From NCBI GenBank assembly GCA_937965665.1, contig CALCJE010000156.1, positions 1 to 16,425 on the forward strand: a DNA stretch of 16,425 nt, in the 5' to 3' direction. The stretch is from an uncultured Bacteroidales bacterium. Lineage in GTDB: Bacteria > Bacteroidota > Bacteroidia > Bacteroidales > UBA4417. The notes under the pieces are model-generated. The model ran no database searches. It saw nothing but the letters and a program-made list of their open reading frames with translations, and was not told where the DNA came from. The translations under genes were made by a program, and so were the position numbers. The first letter of the stretch is position 1. Each line of letters opens with the position of its first letter. Positions 1-7,058 of the stretch are shown here, piece after piece.

Positions 1-821
1 TGGCCGATGTTCTCAGCCAGTTTAAAGAAGCTGAACGTATTTATAACCTCGATAAGCAACTATACGAACAAAAAGTAATTGGATTGCAGGAATTTAAGAA
101 GGCAGAAAACAATTATAACTATTACCTTGAAAAGAAAAAACTCACCCGGCAGATATTACTCCAGGATTCCATATCCAGGGCACAACAGCAGGAACAGGAC
201 AAACGCTCATACCAGGGATCGCAGGAAGCGCTGAATATGATGCGCCAGAAAGTGAATGACCTGATTGTGAAATCACCCATCGACGGACAACTTACCTCGC
301 TGAATGCCGAAATAGGGGAAAACAAACGGCAGGGCGACAGGCTCGGACAAATTGACGTGCTGAGTGGTTTCAAAGTACGCGTTGACATCGACGAACATTA
401 TATTTCGCGTATTTATGTGGGCCTGAAAGGCGACTTTACCTTTGCTAATAAAGTGTACAAATTATCCATCAGCAAAGTTTTTACACAGGTTACCAATGGC
501 AGGTTCCAGGTTGATATGCAATTTGAAGGGAAAGTGCCCGAAGGCATTCGCCGTGGGCAAACGCTGCAGATCCGGTTGGCTTTAAGCGATGAGAAACAGG
601 CCTTACGCCTGCCTCGCGGTGGATTTTTCCAGCAAACCGGCGGAAACTGGATTTTCAAACTGAGCTCCGACGGCAAAACAGCTTACAAAACCGATATTCA
701 GATTGGAAATCAGAACCCTGACTTTTACGAAGTTTTACAAGGGCTGAAACCAGGCGACAAGGTAATAACCAGCAGCTACGAGAATTACGGCAATATGCAG
801 GAACTGATATTGAAAAAATAA
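1..821 (+). CDS. HlyD/MacA-type periplasmic adaptor (membrane fusion protein), 3' part
   Basis: This is the C-terminal 272 residues of a periplasmic adaptor; the reading frame is open from base 3, so the true start, signal peptide and first half lie upstream. The visible part begins in a charged, Gln-rich alpha-hairpin (about residues 1-85 of the fragment). A lipoyl-type half-motif follows (VKSPIDGQL, about 90-98, then GENKRQGDRLG), then beta-barrel and membrane-proximal domains ending in a GLKPGDKVITSS segment and the stop. In this family the hairpin docks on TolC and the membrane-proximal part contacts the permease. A typical protein has about 400 residues, so roughly 130-150 are missing. 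The TTG at 84 is not a real start because the frame continues upstream with matching hairpin sequence. ATPase 1 follows after 71 bases. Family is secure; substrate is not known. Confidence 0.9.
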   Translation, partial: ADVLSQFKEAERIYNLDKQLYEQKVIGLQEFKKAENNYNYYLEKKKLTRQILLQDSISRAQQQEQDKRSYQGSQEALNMMRQKVNDLIVKSPIDGQLTSLNAEIGENKRQGDRLGQIDVLSGFKVRVDIDEHYISRIYVGLKGDFTFANKVYKLSISKVFTQVTNGRFQVDMQFEGKVPEGIRRGQTLQIRLALSDEKQALRLPRGGFFQQTGGNWIFKLSSDGKTAYKTDIQIGNQNPDFYEVLQGLKPGDKVITSSYENYGNMQELILKK

Positions 822-892
822 AGATTCCAGACACCAGGCACAAAGCACTAATCAAAAAGTACTAACATATAAACCCTAAAAAATACACTGAA

Positions 893-1570
893 ATGATAAA
901 GATTAAAGACCTCGAGAAAATCTATCGTACCGAAGAAGTAGAAACCATTGCTTTGAATAAACTGTCGATGGAAGTTAAAGAAGGTGAATTTGTAGCCGTT
1001 ATGGGCCCATCAGGCTGCGGCAAATCCACCTTACTCAATATTCTTGGGCTGCTGGACGACTCCGATAATGGCAGTTTTGTTTTTAACGGCGTGGAAGTAA
1101 CAAAATTCAACGAACGCAAACGGGCCGAAATGCGCAAACACAATATAGGCTTCGTATTTCAGAGTTTTAACCTGATAGATGAACTTACCGTTTACGAAAA
1201 TGTGGAACTGCCCCTGATATACACCGGCGTGAAAACACCCGACCGCAAGGCCAAGGTGGAGGCTGTACTTGATAAAATGAAAATTATGCACCGCCGCAAC
1301 CACTATCCGCAGCAACTTTCGGGCGGTCAGCAGCAGCGTGTAGCTGTAGCGCGCGCAGTGGTTAACAATCCAAAACTGATCCTGGCCGATGAGCCTACCG
1401 GTAACCTCGACTCATCTAACGGGAACGAAGTAATGGAACTGCTTACTGATCTGAACGAACAGGGCACAACCATCGTAATGGTTACCCACAGCGAACACGA
1501 CGCAAAATTCAGTCACCGTATTATCCGCATGCTCGACGGGCAAACCGTTACCGAAAACATACTTGTATAA
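893..1570 (+). CDS. ABC transporter ATP-binding protein (MacB/LolD class), ATPase 1
   Basis: Stand-alone nucleotide-binding subunit of 225 residues, a usual length for the LolD/MacB/FtsE class that drives FtsX-type permeases. All motifs are intact: Walker A GPSGCGKST at 38-46, Q-loop Gln90 in FVFQ, signature LSGGQQQRV at 142-150, Walker B LILADEP at 162-168 with catalytic Glu167, D-loop NLD at 171-173 and switch His199 in VTHS. It should hydrolyse ATP as a dimer on the cytoplasmic face and couple to the FtsX domains of the downstream permeases, which carry no fused ATPase. The ATG at 893 is preceded by an A-rich stretch without a Shine-Dalgarno sequence, as is normal in Bacteroidota. It has the same architecture as ATPase 2 at the other end of the permease block, but that copy is degenerate at two motif positions. 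The exact transported substrate cannot be told from the sequence. Confidence 0.95.
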   Translation: MIKIKDLEKIYRTEEVETIALNKLSMEVKEGEFVAVMGPSGCGKSTLLNILGLLDDSDNGSFVFNGVEVTKFNERKRAEMRKHNIGFVFQSFNLIDELTVYENVELPLIYTGVKTPDRKAKVEAVLDKMKIMHRRNHYPQQLSGGQQQRVAVARAVVNNPKLILADEPTGNLDSSNGNEVMELLTDLNEQGTTIVMVTHSEHDAKFSHRIIRMLDGQTVTENILV

Positions 1571-1649
1571 TCACTACATAACACTGCCGGTACGGGTGAC
1601 CTCTAAAAACAATCATCATCTAAACCAAGAGTACCAAAAACCAAAAGCC

Positions 1650-2153
1650 ATGAAATTCTCATCCATGTTAATGTCAAGTTTTGCAGCTTTACTGATACTT
1701 ATTTCAGTACACGAGAACTCGCTGAAAAGCACTGATTTCGTGTCGAAACCAGATAGAACTGTAGCCAAATCCAGGCAAATACAGGTGAATAACGAGGCCT
1801 CTTCAGCACCATCGGCAGTTCCGGTTTCGAAAACCTCCACGGAATTCAGCTACCTGAAATTTAATGTTTCCGATTTCGTAACCACCGGAACGGAAAACGA
1901 AGCGATGCCCGAAGAAGCTGATTTTGCTTACCTGAAATTTAATGCAAGCGGGAATATGGAAACCGATTCCGAAATGGGTGCATTACCTGAAGATCCGGAT
2001 TTCAGTTACCTGAAATTTGATGTGAATCAATATACCATAAGCACCGATAGTGAGCAGGAACTTCCATCAGGTTATTTCGATTATCTTAAATTCGATGTAC
2101 AGAAATATGTACAAACCAATTCAGAAGGCGAAATCAACGAACTTCCCGAGTAG
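1650..2153 (+). CDS. Small exported protein of unknown function with four FxYLKF repeats
   Basis: I do not recognise this 167-residue protein. It opens with a basic-hydrophobic segment (residues 1-20, MKFSSMLMSSFAALLILISV) that looks like a signal peptide or N-terminal anchor. There is no lipobox cysteine, and in fact no cysteine at all. A polar Ser/Lys-rich linker (about 21-64) follows, then four tandem units of 25-26 residues. The cores are FSYLKFNV (66-73), FAYLKFNA (92-99), FSYLKFDV (118-125) and FDYLKFDV (143-150). Each unit continues into an acidic Thr/Ser/Glu-rich stretch, and most end in LPE or MPE; the protein itself ends in LPE. The frame also extends upstream to a TTG at 1563 overlapping the ATPase 1 stop, but those 29 extra residues are polar and would bury the signal segment, so ATG 1650 is preferred. 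It lies 79 bases after ATPase 1 and 50 before P1. It may be a cargo or accessory factor of the transporter; that is inference from position only. Confidence 0.8.
   Translation: MKFSSMLMSSFAALLILISVHENSLKSTDFVSKPDRTVAKSRQIQVNNEASSAPSAVPVSKTSTEFSYLKFNVSDFVTTGTENEAMPEEADFAYLKFNASGNMETDSEMGALPEDPDFSYLKFDVNQYTISTDSEQELPSGYFDYLKFDVQKYVQTNSEGEINELPE
1842..2150 (+). repeat. Four-unit tandem protein repeat (period 26, 26, 25 residues)
   Basis: The four units start at residues 65, 91, 117 and 142 of the small exported protein. Their Tyr codons in the YLKF cores fall at 1851, 1929, 2007 and 2082, a spacing of 78, 78 and 75 bases. The first three cores share the identical 12-base string TACCTGAAATTT, while the fourth (TATCTTAAATTC) encodes the same residues with other codons. 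DNA between cores has diverged, so the array is not a recent slippage product and the protein core appears to be under selection. Confidence 0.85.
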
Positions 2154-2203
2154 TATCTAAAAAAGTCACCTTGTATTTAATCCCTGAAAAGTTATAGAAT
2201 GCC

Positions 2204-4561
2204 ATGTTTAAAAATTATCTGAAAACTACCTTTCGCAACCTTTGGAAAAACAAAGGATACAGCATGCTGAACATTGGCGGACTTGCCGTTGGTATAGCCT
2301 GCGCCGCGTTAATTCTGTTGTGGGTTGAAGATGAGCTTACATTTAACCATTACTTCAGCAACCGCGACAACCTATATAAAATAAAGGACCGCCAGACTTA
2401 CGACGGGCAGACTTTTACTTTTGATGCAACGCCAGGTCCGCTGGCCAAGGGCATGAAATCAGAAATTCCGGGGATTAAAAATACGGCACGCTCCACCTGG
2501 GACGATTTTCTACTGTTCAGCCTCGGTGATAAAACCATTTACGAACGTGGAAATTATGTGGATGCCCCATTCCTGACCATGTTCCAGCTTCAGTTTATCC
2601 AGGGAAATGCAAACGATGCATTTACGCAACTGCATTCGCTGGTGATTTCCGAAAAAATGGCCCTGAAGTTTTTCGGGAATACCCAGGTGGTGGGCAAATC
2701 GCTGAAAGTTGACAATAAACAGGACTATATCATCACGGGTGTTTTTAAAGATCTTCCCGAAAATGTTTCGTTTAGCTTTGAATGGCTGGCTCCGTTTAAA
2801 ATTTTTGAAGACAAGAACAACTGGCTCACGCAATGGGGCAGCAACGGGATAATTACCTATGCTGAAACCCAGTCCAATAGCGATATAAAGGCTATCAATA
2901 ACAAATTGTACAATTACATCCAAAGCAAAGACAAAAACATGATTGCAAAGATGTCGATCTACCCGATGAACCGGTGGAGACTTTACGACAGCTTTGAAAA
3001 CGGCAACGAGGTACCAGGCCGGATTAAATATGTAAACCTGTTTACAATCATAGCCTGGATTATACTGATAATTGCCTGTATCAATTTCATGAACCTCTCT
3101 ACTGCCCGCAGCGAGCAACGTGCGCGCGAAGTGGGAGTCCGTAAAGTTTTGGGCGCCGGTAAAAGTAAACTGATAGGGCAGTTTCTGGGCGAATCACTTT
3201 TTCTTTCGCTCATATCGGCTGTAATTGCCATATTGCTGATATATTTCTCGCTGTCAGCATTTAACGGGATTGTCGAAAAGCAATTATCAGTTGATATTTT
3301 CCAGCCTTTGCACCTGGGTGCATTACTACTGATAGCTATATTTTGCGGACTAGTAGCCGGAAGTTACCCTGCATTTTATCTTTCGTCGTTTAACCCGGTA
3401 AATATCCTGAAAGGGATAAAGTTAAAGAACGCCGGCAGCGCAGGCTACATTCGTAAAGGCCTGGTTGTACTACAGTTTTCAATTTCTGTAATCCTGATTA
3501 TCAGCACTGTAATTATTTACCAGCAAATAATTCATGTAAAAAGCCGCAACCTGGGATATAACAAGCAGGAACTGATTTACACCAGCCTTCAGGGTGATAT
3601 GAGGAAACATTTTAATGCTATAAAAACCGACCTGCAGGCCACCGGATTAGTGCAAAATGCAAGCCTCAGCAACAGCCGTATCATACAACTGGGAAGCAAT
3701 ACCGCTGATTTTCAGTGGGAAGGAAAAGATCCGAATAAGCAGGTATTAATTACCATTGAAGGTGTTAGCCCCGAATATATTTCGACCATGGGGATGAAAC
3801 TGAAAGCCGGCCGCGATTTTTATAGTGATATCAGAACGGACAGCAACAATGTCATTATAAATGAAACCCTGGCTAAAATCATCAATAAAAAGGATATCAT
3901 AGGAACTGTAATTGATTGGGGCGGAAGAAAAATAACGGTTACCGGGGTTGTAAACGATTTCATTTACAACGATATGTATTCATCGCCGGCGCCATTAATT
4001 ATGGGTGCCGATACTTCAAACACCAACTGGATGACCATCAGGTTCAATAAGGGTACTGATTTAGCAATGGCAATTCCTGCGGTCGAAAAAGTGATAAAAT
4101 CATACAATCCAGGCTATCCTTTTGAATACAGGTTTGTGGATGCTGAATTTGATAAAATTTTCAAAACCGAAACCCTGATCGGAAAACTGGCAGGAATCTT
4201 TTCGGCACTTGCAATTTTTATTTCCTGTCTTGGGTTGTTTGGCCTGGCAGCCTACACCGCCGAACGAAGAACCAAAGAAATAGGCGTACGAAAAGTATTG
4301 GGTGCAAGTACACAGGCACTGGCCACTTTACTATCGCGCGATTTTCTGCAACTGGTTGGTATTTCGTGCCTTATTTCCTTCCCCCTCGCCTGGTGGGCCA
4401 TGAACAAATGGCTGCAGGGCTTTGCCTACAGGATTGAAATACACTGGACCGTATTTGTTTTTTCGGGCATGCTGGCTATGCTCATAGCTGTAAGCACCGT
4501 GAGTTTCCAGGCCATAAAAGCAGCCATTGCAAACCCGGTTAAGTCATTGCGAACGGAGTAA
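2204..4561 (+). CDS. ABC transporter permease, double FtsX/MacB type (P1)
   Basis: A 785-residue inner-membrane permease built as two MacB-like halves in one chain. By eye there are eight membrane segments at about 21-41, 277-297, 330-352, 369-390, 417-440, 660-682, 713-733 and 748-770. Large periplasmic domains (MacB_PCD type) lie after segments 1 and 5. The cytoplasmic coupling motifs expected next to the ATPase are REVGVRKVLGAG (308-319) and KEIGVRKVLGAS (691-702). It is the shortest of the five paralogues. Its first periplasmic domain lacks the PLTxIHLxS-like motif seen before segment 2 in P2 and P5, having YPMNRWRLYDS instead. The tail is ANPVKSLRTE. The ATG at 2204 aligns with the MLKNYLK starts of the other copies. 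It is followed after 36 bases by P2. Fold and family are secure; the substrate is unknown. Confidence 0.95.
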   Translation: MFKNYLKTTFRNLWKNKGYSMLNIGGLAVGIACAALILLWVEDELTFNHYFSNRDNLYKIKDRQTYDGQTFTFDATPGPLAKGMKSEIPGIKNTARSTWDDFLLFSLGDKTIYERGNYVDAPFLTMFQLQFIQGNANDAFTQLHSLVISEKMALKFFGNTQVVGKSLKVDNKQDYIITGVFKDLPENVSFSFEWLAPFKIFEDKNNWLTQWGSNGIITYAETQSNSDIKAINNKLYNYIQSKDKNMIAKMSIYPMNRWRLYDSFENGNEVPGRIKYVNLFTIIAWIILIIACINFMNLSTARSEQRAREVGVRKVLGAGKSKLIGQFLGESLFLSLISAVIAILLIYFSLSAFNGIVEKQLSVDIFQPLHLGALLLIAIFCGLVAGSYPAFYLSSFNPVNILKGIKLKNAGSAGYIRKGLVVLQFSISVILIISTVIIYQQIIHVKSRNLGYNKQELIYTSLQGDMRKHFNAIKTDLQATGLVQNASLSNSRIIQLGSNTADFQWEGKDPNKQVLITIEGVSPEYISTMGMKLKAGRDFYSDIRTDSNNVIINETLAKIINKKDIIGTVIDWGGRKITVTGVVNDFIYNDMYSSPAPLIMGADTSNTNWMTIRFNKGTDLAMAIPAVEKVIKSYNPGYPFEYRFVDAEFDKIFKTETLIGKLAGIFSALAIFISCLGLFGLAAYTAERRTKEIGVRKVLGASTQALATLLSRDFLQLVGISCLISFPLAWWAMNKWLQGFAYRIEIHWTVFVFSGMLAMLIAVSTVSFQAIKAAIANPVKSLRTE

Positions 4562-4563
4562 AG
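4526..4563 (+). repeat. Paralogous 3'-end repeat, copy 1 (end of P1 and start of spacer)
   Basis: This 38-base stretch covers the last codons of P1 (IANPVKSLRTE), the stop and two spacer bases. It matches the P2 end (6986-7023) with one mismatch and the P5 end (14262-14299) with three. Similarity continues more weakly through the 36-base spacer, where the AAAAGAGTTT string is shared with the P2 spacer. Wobble positions are conserved as well as amino acids, so this is DNA-level homology. Confidence 0.8.
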
Positions 4564-4597
4564 AAAAGAGTTTTCGAACCGGATTAAAGAAACAGTC

Positions 4598-7021
4598 ATG
4601 CTTAAAAACTATTTGAAAATCGCCTTACGCAACCTGGGCAAAAACAAGACATTTTCGATTATAAATGTTTTCGGGTTATCACTCGGCTTGGCATGCTGCC
4701 TTTTAATTGCGTCGTTTGTATTCAGCGAACTGAGTTACGATACGTATCCCGAAAAAGCCAACCAGATATACAGGGTCGAACTGAATGTTACCGGCAACGG
4801 CACGGTAGAAACTTATACCAATGTGGATGTTGCCGTTGGTGCCGGAATGATGAATGCATATCCTGAAATACAGGCTTTTACACGATTGCTTAACCTGCGG
4901 GAATCGTTTGTGAAGTACAACAACAAAGAGTTCAAAGAAGGGAACATGGCTGTTGTCGATTCGAATTTCCTACAGGTTTTCTCGATACCTTTTATTTCAG
5001 GCGATGCTAAAACCGCACTTAACGAACCTAACAGCATAGTTATTACCAACGCTTTAGCCACAAAATACTTTGGCAGCGAAAACCCGATCGGGAAACAACT
5101 GGTTGTAGGTGCATCAACATTTAAAGTAACCGGTTTAATTGATAAAATCCCCGACAATTCGCATTTCCATAAGGATGCCTTTATCAGCATGTCGACAATG
5201 CACCTAACCAATCAAACCTGGAGTAATGTCAGTTTCTACACATACCTGGTCCTCGACAGCAAAGCAGATCCTAAATTGCTGGAAGCAAAATTCCCTGAAC
5301 TGGTAAAAAAACATGTGGTGCCCGAAGTCGCTAAAGATATGGGCATAAGCATGGCCGAAGCACAAAAAAGCGTGAATACGTTCGTGTTCTTCCTCGAGCC
5401 TCTTACCCGTATCCATTTGTATTCGAACACCAAATATGAGCTGGAAGCAAACGGGGACATACAATACGTTTATATTTTCAGTGCACTGGCTATCTTCATC
5501 CTTTTGCTGGCTTGTGTAAATTTTACTAACCTTTCGACGGCAGCATCCGCAAAGCGGGCAAGGGAAGTAGGGATTCGTAAAGTAATCGGGTCAGAAAAAA
5601 AACAACTCATGATACAGTTCCTGGTCGAATCGGTACTGTTAACATACATCGCCATTGTTTTTACGTATGCCCTGGTATATGCACTGGTTCCGCACTTTAA
5701 TCAACTGGCCGGCACACATCTCAGTTTCGGATTTTTCTTCAGTGTTCCTTTTATATTGTCAGTGCTGGCTTTGGGTTTGGTAGTAGGAATTTTAGCAGGG
5801 ATATATCCTGCCTTTTTCCTTTCCTCATTCAATATCATTTCGGTATTAAAAAGTTCTTCATCTACATCAACCAAGCACAGAAGCCCATTGCGAAGCGGCC
5901 TCGTTATTTTTCAATTCGCTGTTTCCACCATTTTGATTATTTCCACCCTGGTGGTTTATCAGCAACTGCATTATATGCAGAACAAAAAACTGGGCTATGA
6001 CAAGGAGCAGGTTTTGTATCTTCAGGATGCGTATATACTTGGTTCAAAGGATGTTCAAAATTCATTCAAGCAGGAATTGTTAAAAGATTCCAGGATTTTG
6101 AATGTGAGTGTCGGCACTGATGTACCCGGAAATCCCAATATGGATGGCACACAGGTATATCCGAAGGACAAAGCTGCAAATGAGAACGGCACCGAAATTC
6201 ACGCCAATATTTACCATATCGATTACGATTACCTGTCGACACTGGGAATAAAGATGTTGCATGGCCGGAACTTTTCGAACGAATTTCCAACCGATTCATT
6301 TGCCGTAATCATCAACCAGGCTGCCGTAAATGATCTGGGCTGGGCGAATACCGACCCGATTGGTAAAACCATTGTAACCTCAGGTCAGCACGAATTTAAG
6401 GTAATTGGAGTGGCTTCTGATTTTCATTATGCATCGGTAAAGCAGAAAATTGCACCGCTTATGATGATGCTGGGTAATAATTACCGCACAGGCTTTATTG
6501 TGAAAATAAAAACCTCGGATGTACAACGTTTGCTAGCCGATGTTAAAAAGAAATGGGACGTGGCTAACCCAGTTGCACCGTTTTCGTATTATTTTCTCGA
6601 TGAGCATTTTGCATCGCTTTATGCCGCTGAGCAGCGAACGGGCCAAATCTTTTCAGCTTTTGCCATTATAGCAATTTTAATTGCCTGCCTGGGTCTTTTC
6701 GGGCTGGCAACATATATCACGCAGCAAAGAGTCAAAGAAATCGGAATACGGAAAATTTTCGGCGCCACCATACCTAACCTGGTAATGCTGGTTTCAAAAG
6801 AGTTTTTAAAGCTTGTTATAATCGCTTTTGTGCTGGCTATTCCGCTTGCCTGGTGGGCAATGCACAAGTGGTTACAGGATTATCAGTACCGTATTGATTT
6901 AAAGTGGTGGATTTTTCTGTCAGCCGGTATACTGGTAATGTTAATTGCAGTACTAACTGTTAGTTTTCAATCAGTTAAAGCCGCTATTGCAAACCCGGTT
7001 AAGTCATTGCGAACCGAGTAA
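4598..7021 (+). CDS. ABC transporter permease, double FtsX/MacB type (P2)
   Basis: An 807-residue permease with the same eight-segment plan: about 21-42, 288-310, 341-365, 380-403, 434-456, 681-704, 735-755 and 768-790. The two coupling motifs are REVGIRKVIGS (322-332) and KEIGIRKIFGAT (713-724). The first periplasmic domain contains a DSNFLQVFSIPFISGD block (121-136), as in P5, and ends with the EPLTRIHLYS motif (267-276). A segment MGISMAEAQ (248-256) has a counterpart only in P5 (MGMTLAEFK), and both also share a KKLGYDK motif after segment 5 (463-469 here), so P2 and P5 look like sister copies although they are not adjacent. The start ATG 4598 gives MLKNYLKIALRNL, the consensus N-terminus. 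It should transmit ATPase-driven movement across the membrane to the adaptor; the cargo is unknown. Confidence 0.95.
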   Translation: MLKNYLKIALRNLGKNKTFSIINVFGLSLGLACCLLIASFVFSELSYDTYPEKANQIYRVELNVTGNGTVETYTNVDVAVGAGMMNAYPEIQAFTRLLNLRESFVKYNNKEFKEGNMAVVDSNFLQVFSIPFISGDAKTALNEPNSIVITNALATKYFGSENPIGKQLVVGASTFKVTGLIDKIPDNSHFHKDAFISMSTMHLTNQTWSNVSFYTYLVLDSKADPKLLEAKFPELVKKHVVPEVAKDMGISMAEAQKSVNTFVFFLEPLTRIHLYSNTKYELEANGDIQYVYIFSALAIFILLLACVNFTNLSTAASAKRAREVGIRKVIGSEKKQLMIQFLVESVLLTYIAIVFTYALVYALVPHFNQLAGTHLSFGFFFSVPFILSVLALGLVVGILAGIYPAFFLSSFNIISVLKSSSSTSTKHRSPLRSGLVIFQFAVSTILIISTLVVYQQLHYMQNKKLGYDKEQVLYLQDAYILGSKDVQNSFKQELLKDSRILNVSVGTDVPGNPNMDGTQVYPKDKAANENGTEIHANIYHIDYDYLSTLGIKMLHGRNFSNEFPTDSFAVIINQAAVNDLGWANTDPIGKTIVTSGQHEFKVIGVASDFHYASVKQKIAPLMMMLGNNYRTGFIVKIKTSDVQRLLADVKKKWDVANPVAPFSYYFLDEHFASLYAAEQRTGQIFSAFAIIAILIACLGLFGLATYITQQRVKEIGIRKIFGATIPNLVMLVSKEFLKLVIIAFVLAIPLAWWAMHKWLQDYQYRIDLKWWIFLSAGILVMLIAVLTVSFQSVKAAIANPVKSLRTE

Positions 7022-7023
7022 AG
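6986..7023 (+). repeat. Paralogous 3'-end repeat, copy 2 (end of P2 and start of spacer)
   Basis: It encodes IANPVKSLRTE plus stop with the same codons as the P1 copy except one Thr wobble base (ACC for ACG). The 37-base spacer that follows aligns with the P1 spacer (AGTAAAAGAGTTTACAACCG here, AGAAAAGAGTTTTCGAACCG there). By contrast, P3 ends in the same NPVKSLRTE residues using different codons for Pro, Val, Ser, Leu and Glu. Confidence 0.8.
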
Positions 7024-7058
7024 TAAAAGAGTTTACAACCGATTAAAATTATAAAGCG

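Noticed and set aside
84..86. TTG as start of the adaptor gene
   Set aside because: The frame is open to the window edge and the upstream residues continue the charged alpha-hairpin, so the gene is cut by the window.
822..892. Possible hairpin around AAGCACT and AAGTACT in the spacer after the adaptor
   Set aside because: The arms are short and imperfect, with no following T-run, and the next gene is clearly part of the same set; not a terminator.
1563..1649. TTG start extending the repeat protein upstream to overlap the ATPase 1 stop
   Set aside because: The extra 29 residues are polar and would place the signal-like segment internally; the ATG at 1650 starts directly at the hydrophobic N-terminus.
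1842..2150. Evenly spaced repeats as a CRISPR-like or minisatellite array
   Set aside because: The DNA repeats are only about 12 bases in three of the four units, while the protein pattern is in frame through all four; it is a coding repeat.
2510..3118. Long antisense open frame (about 200 codons) opposite P1
   Set aside because: It lies wholly inside a clear permease gene, has no recognisable domain and no separate signals; it is a shadow of the sense codons.
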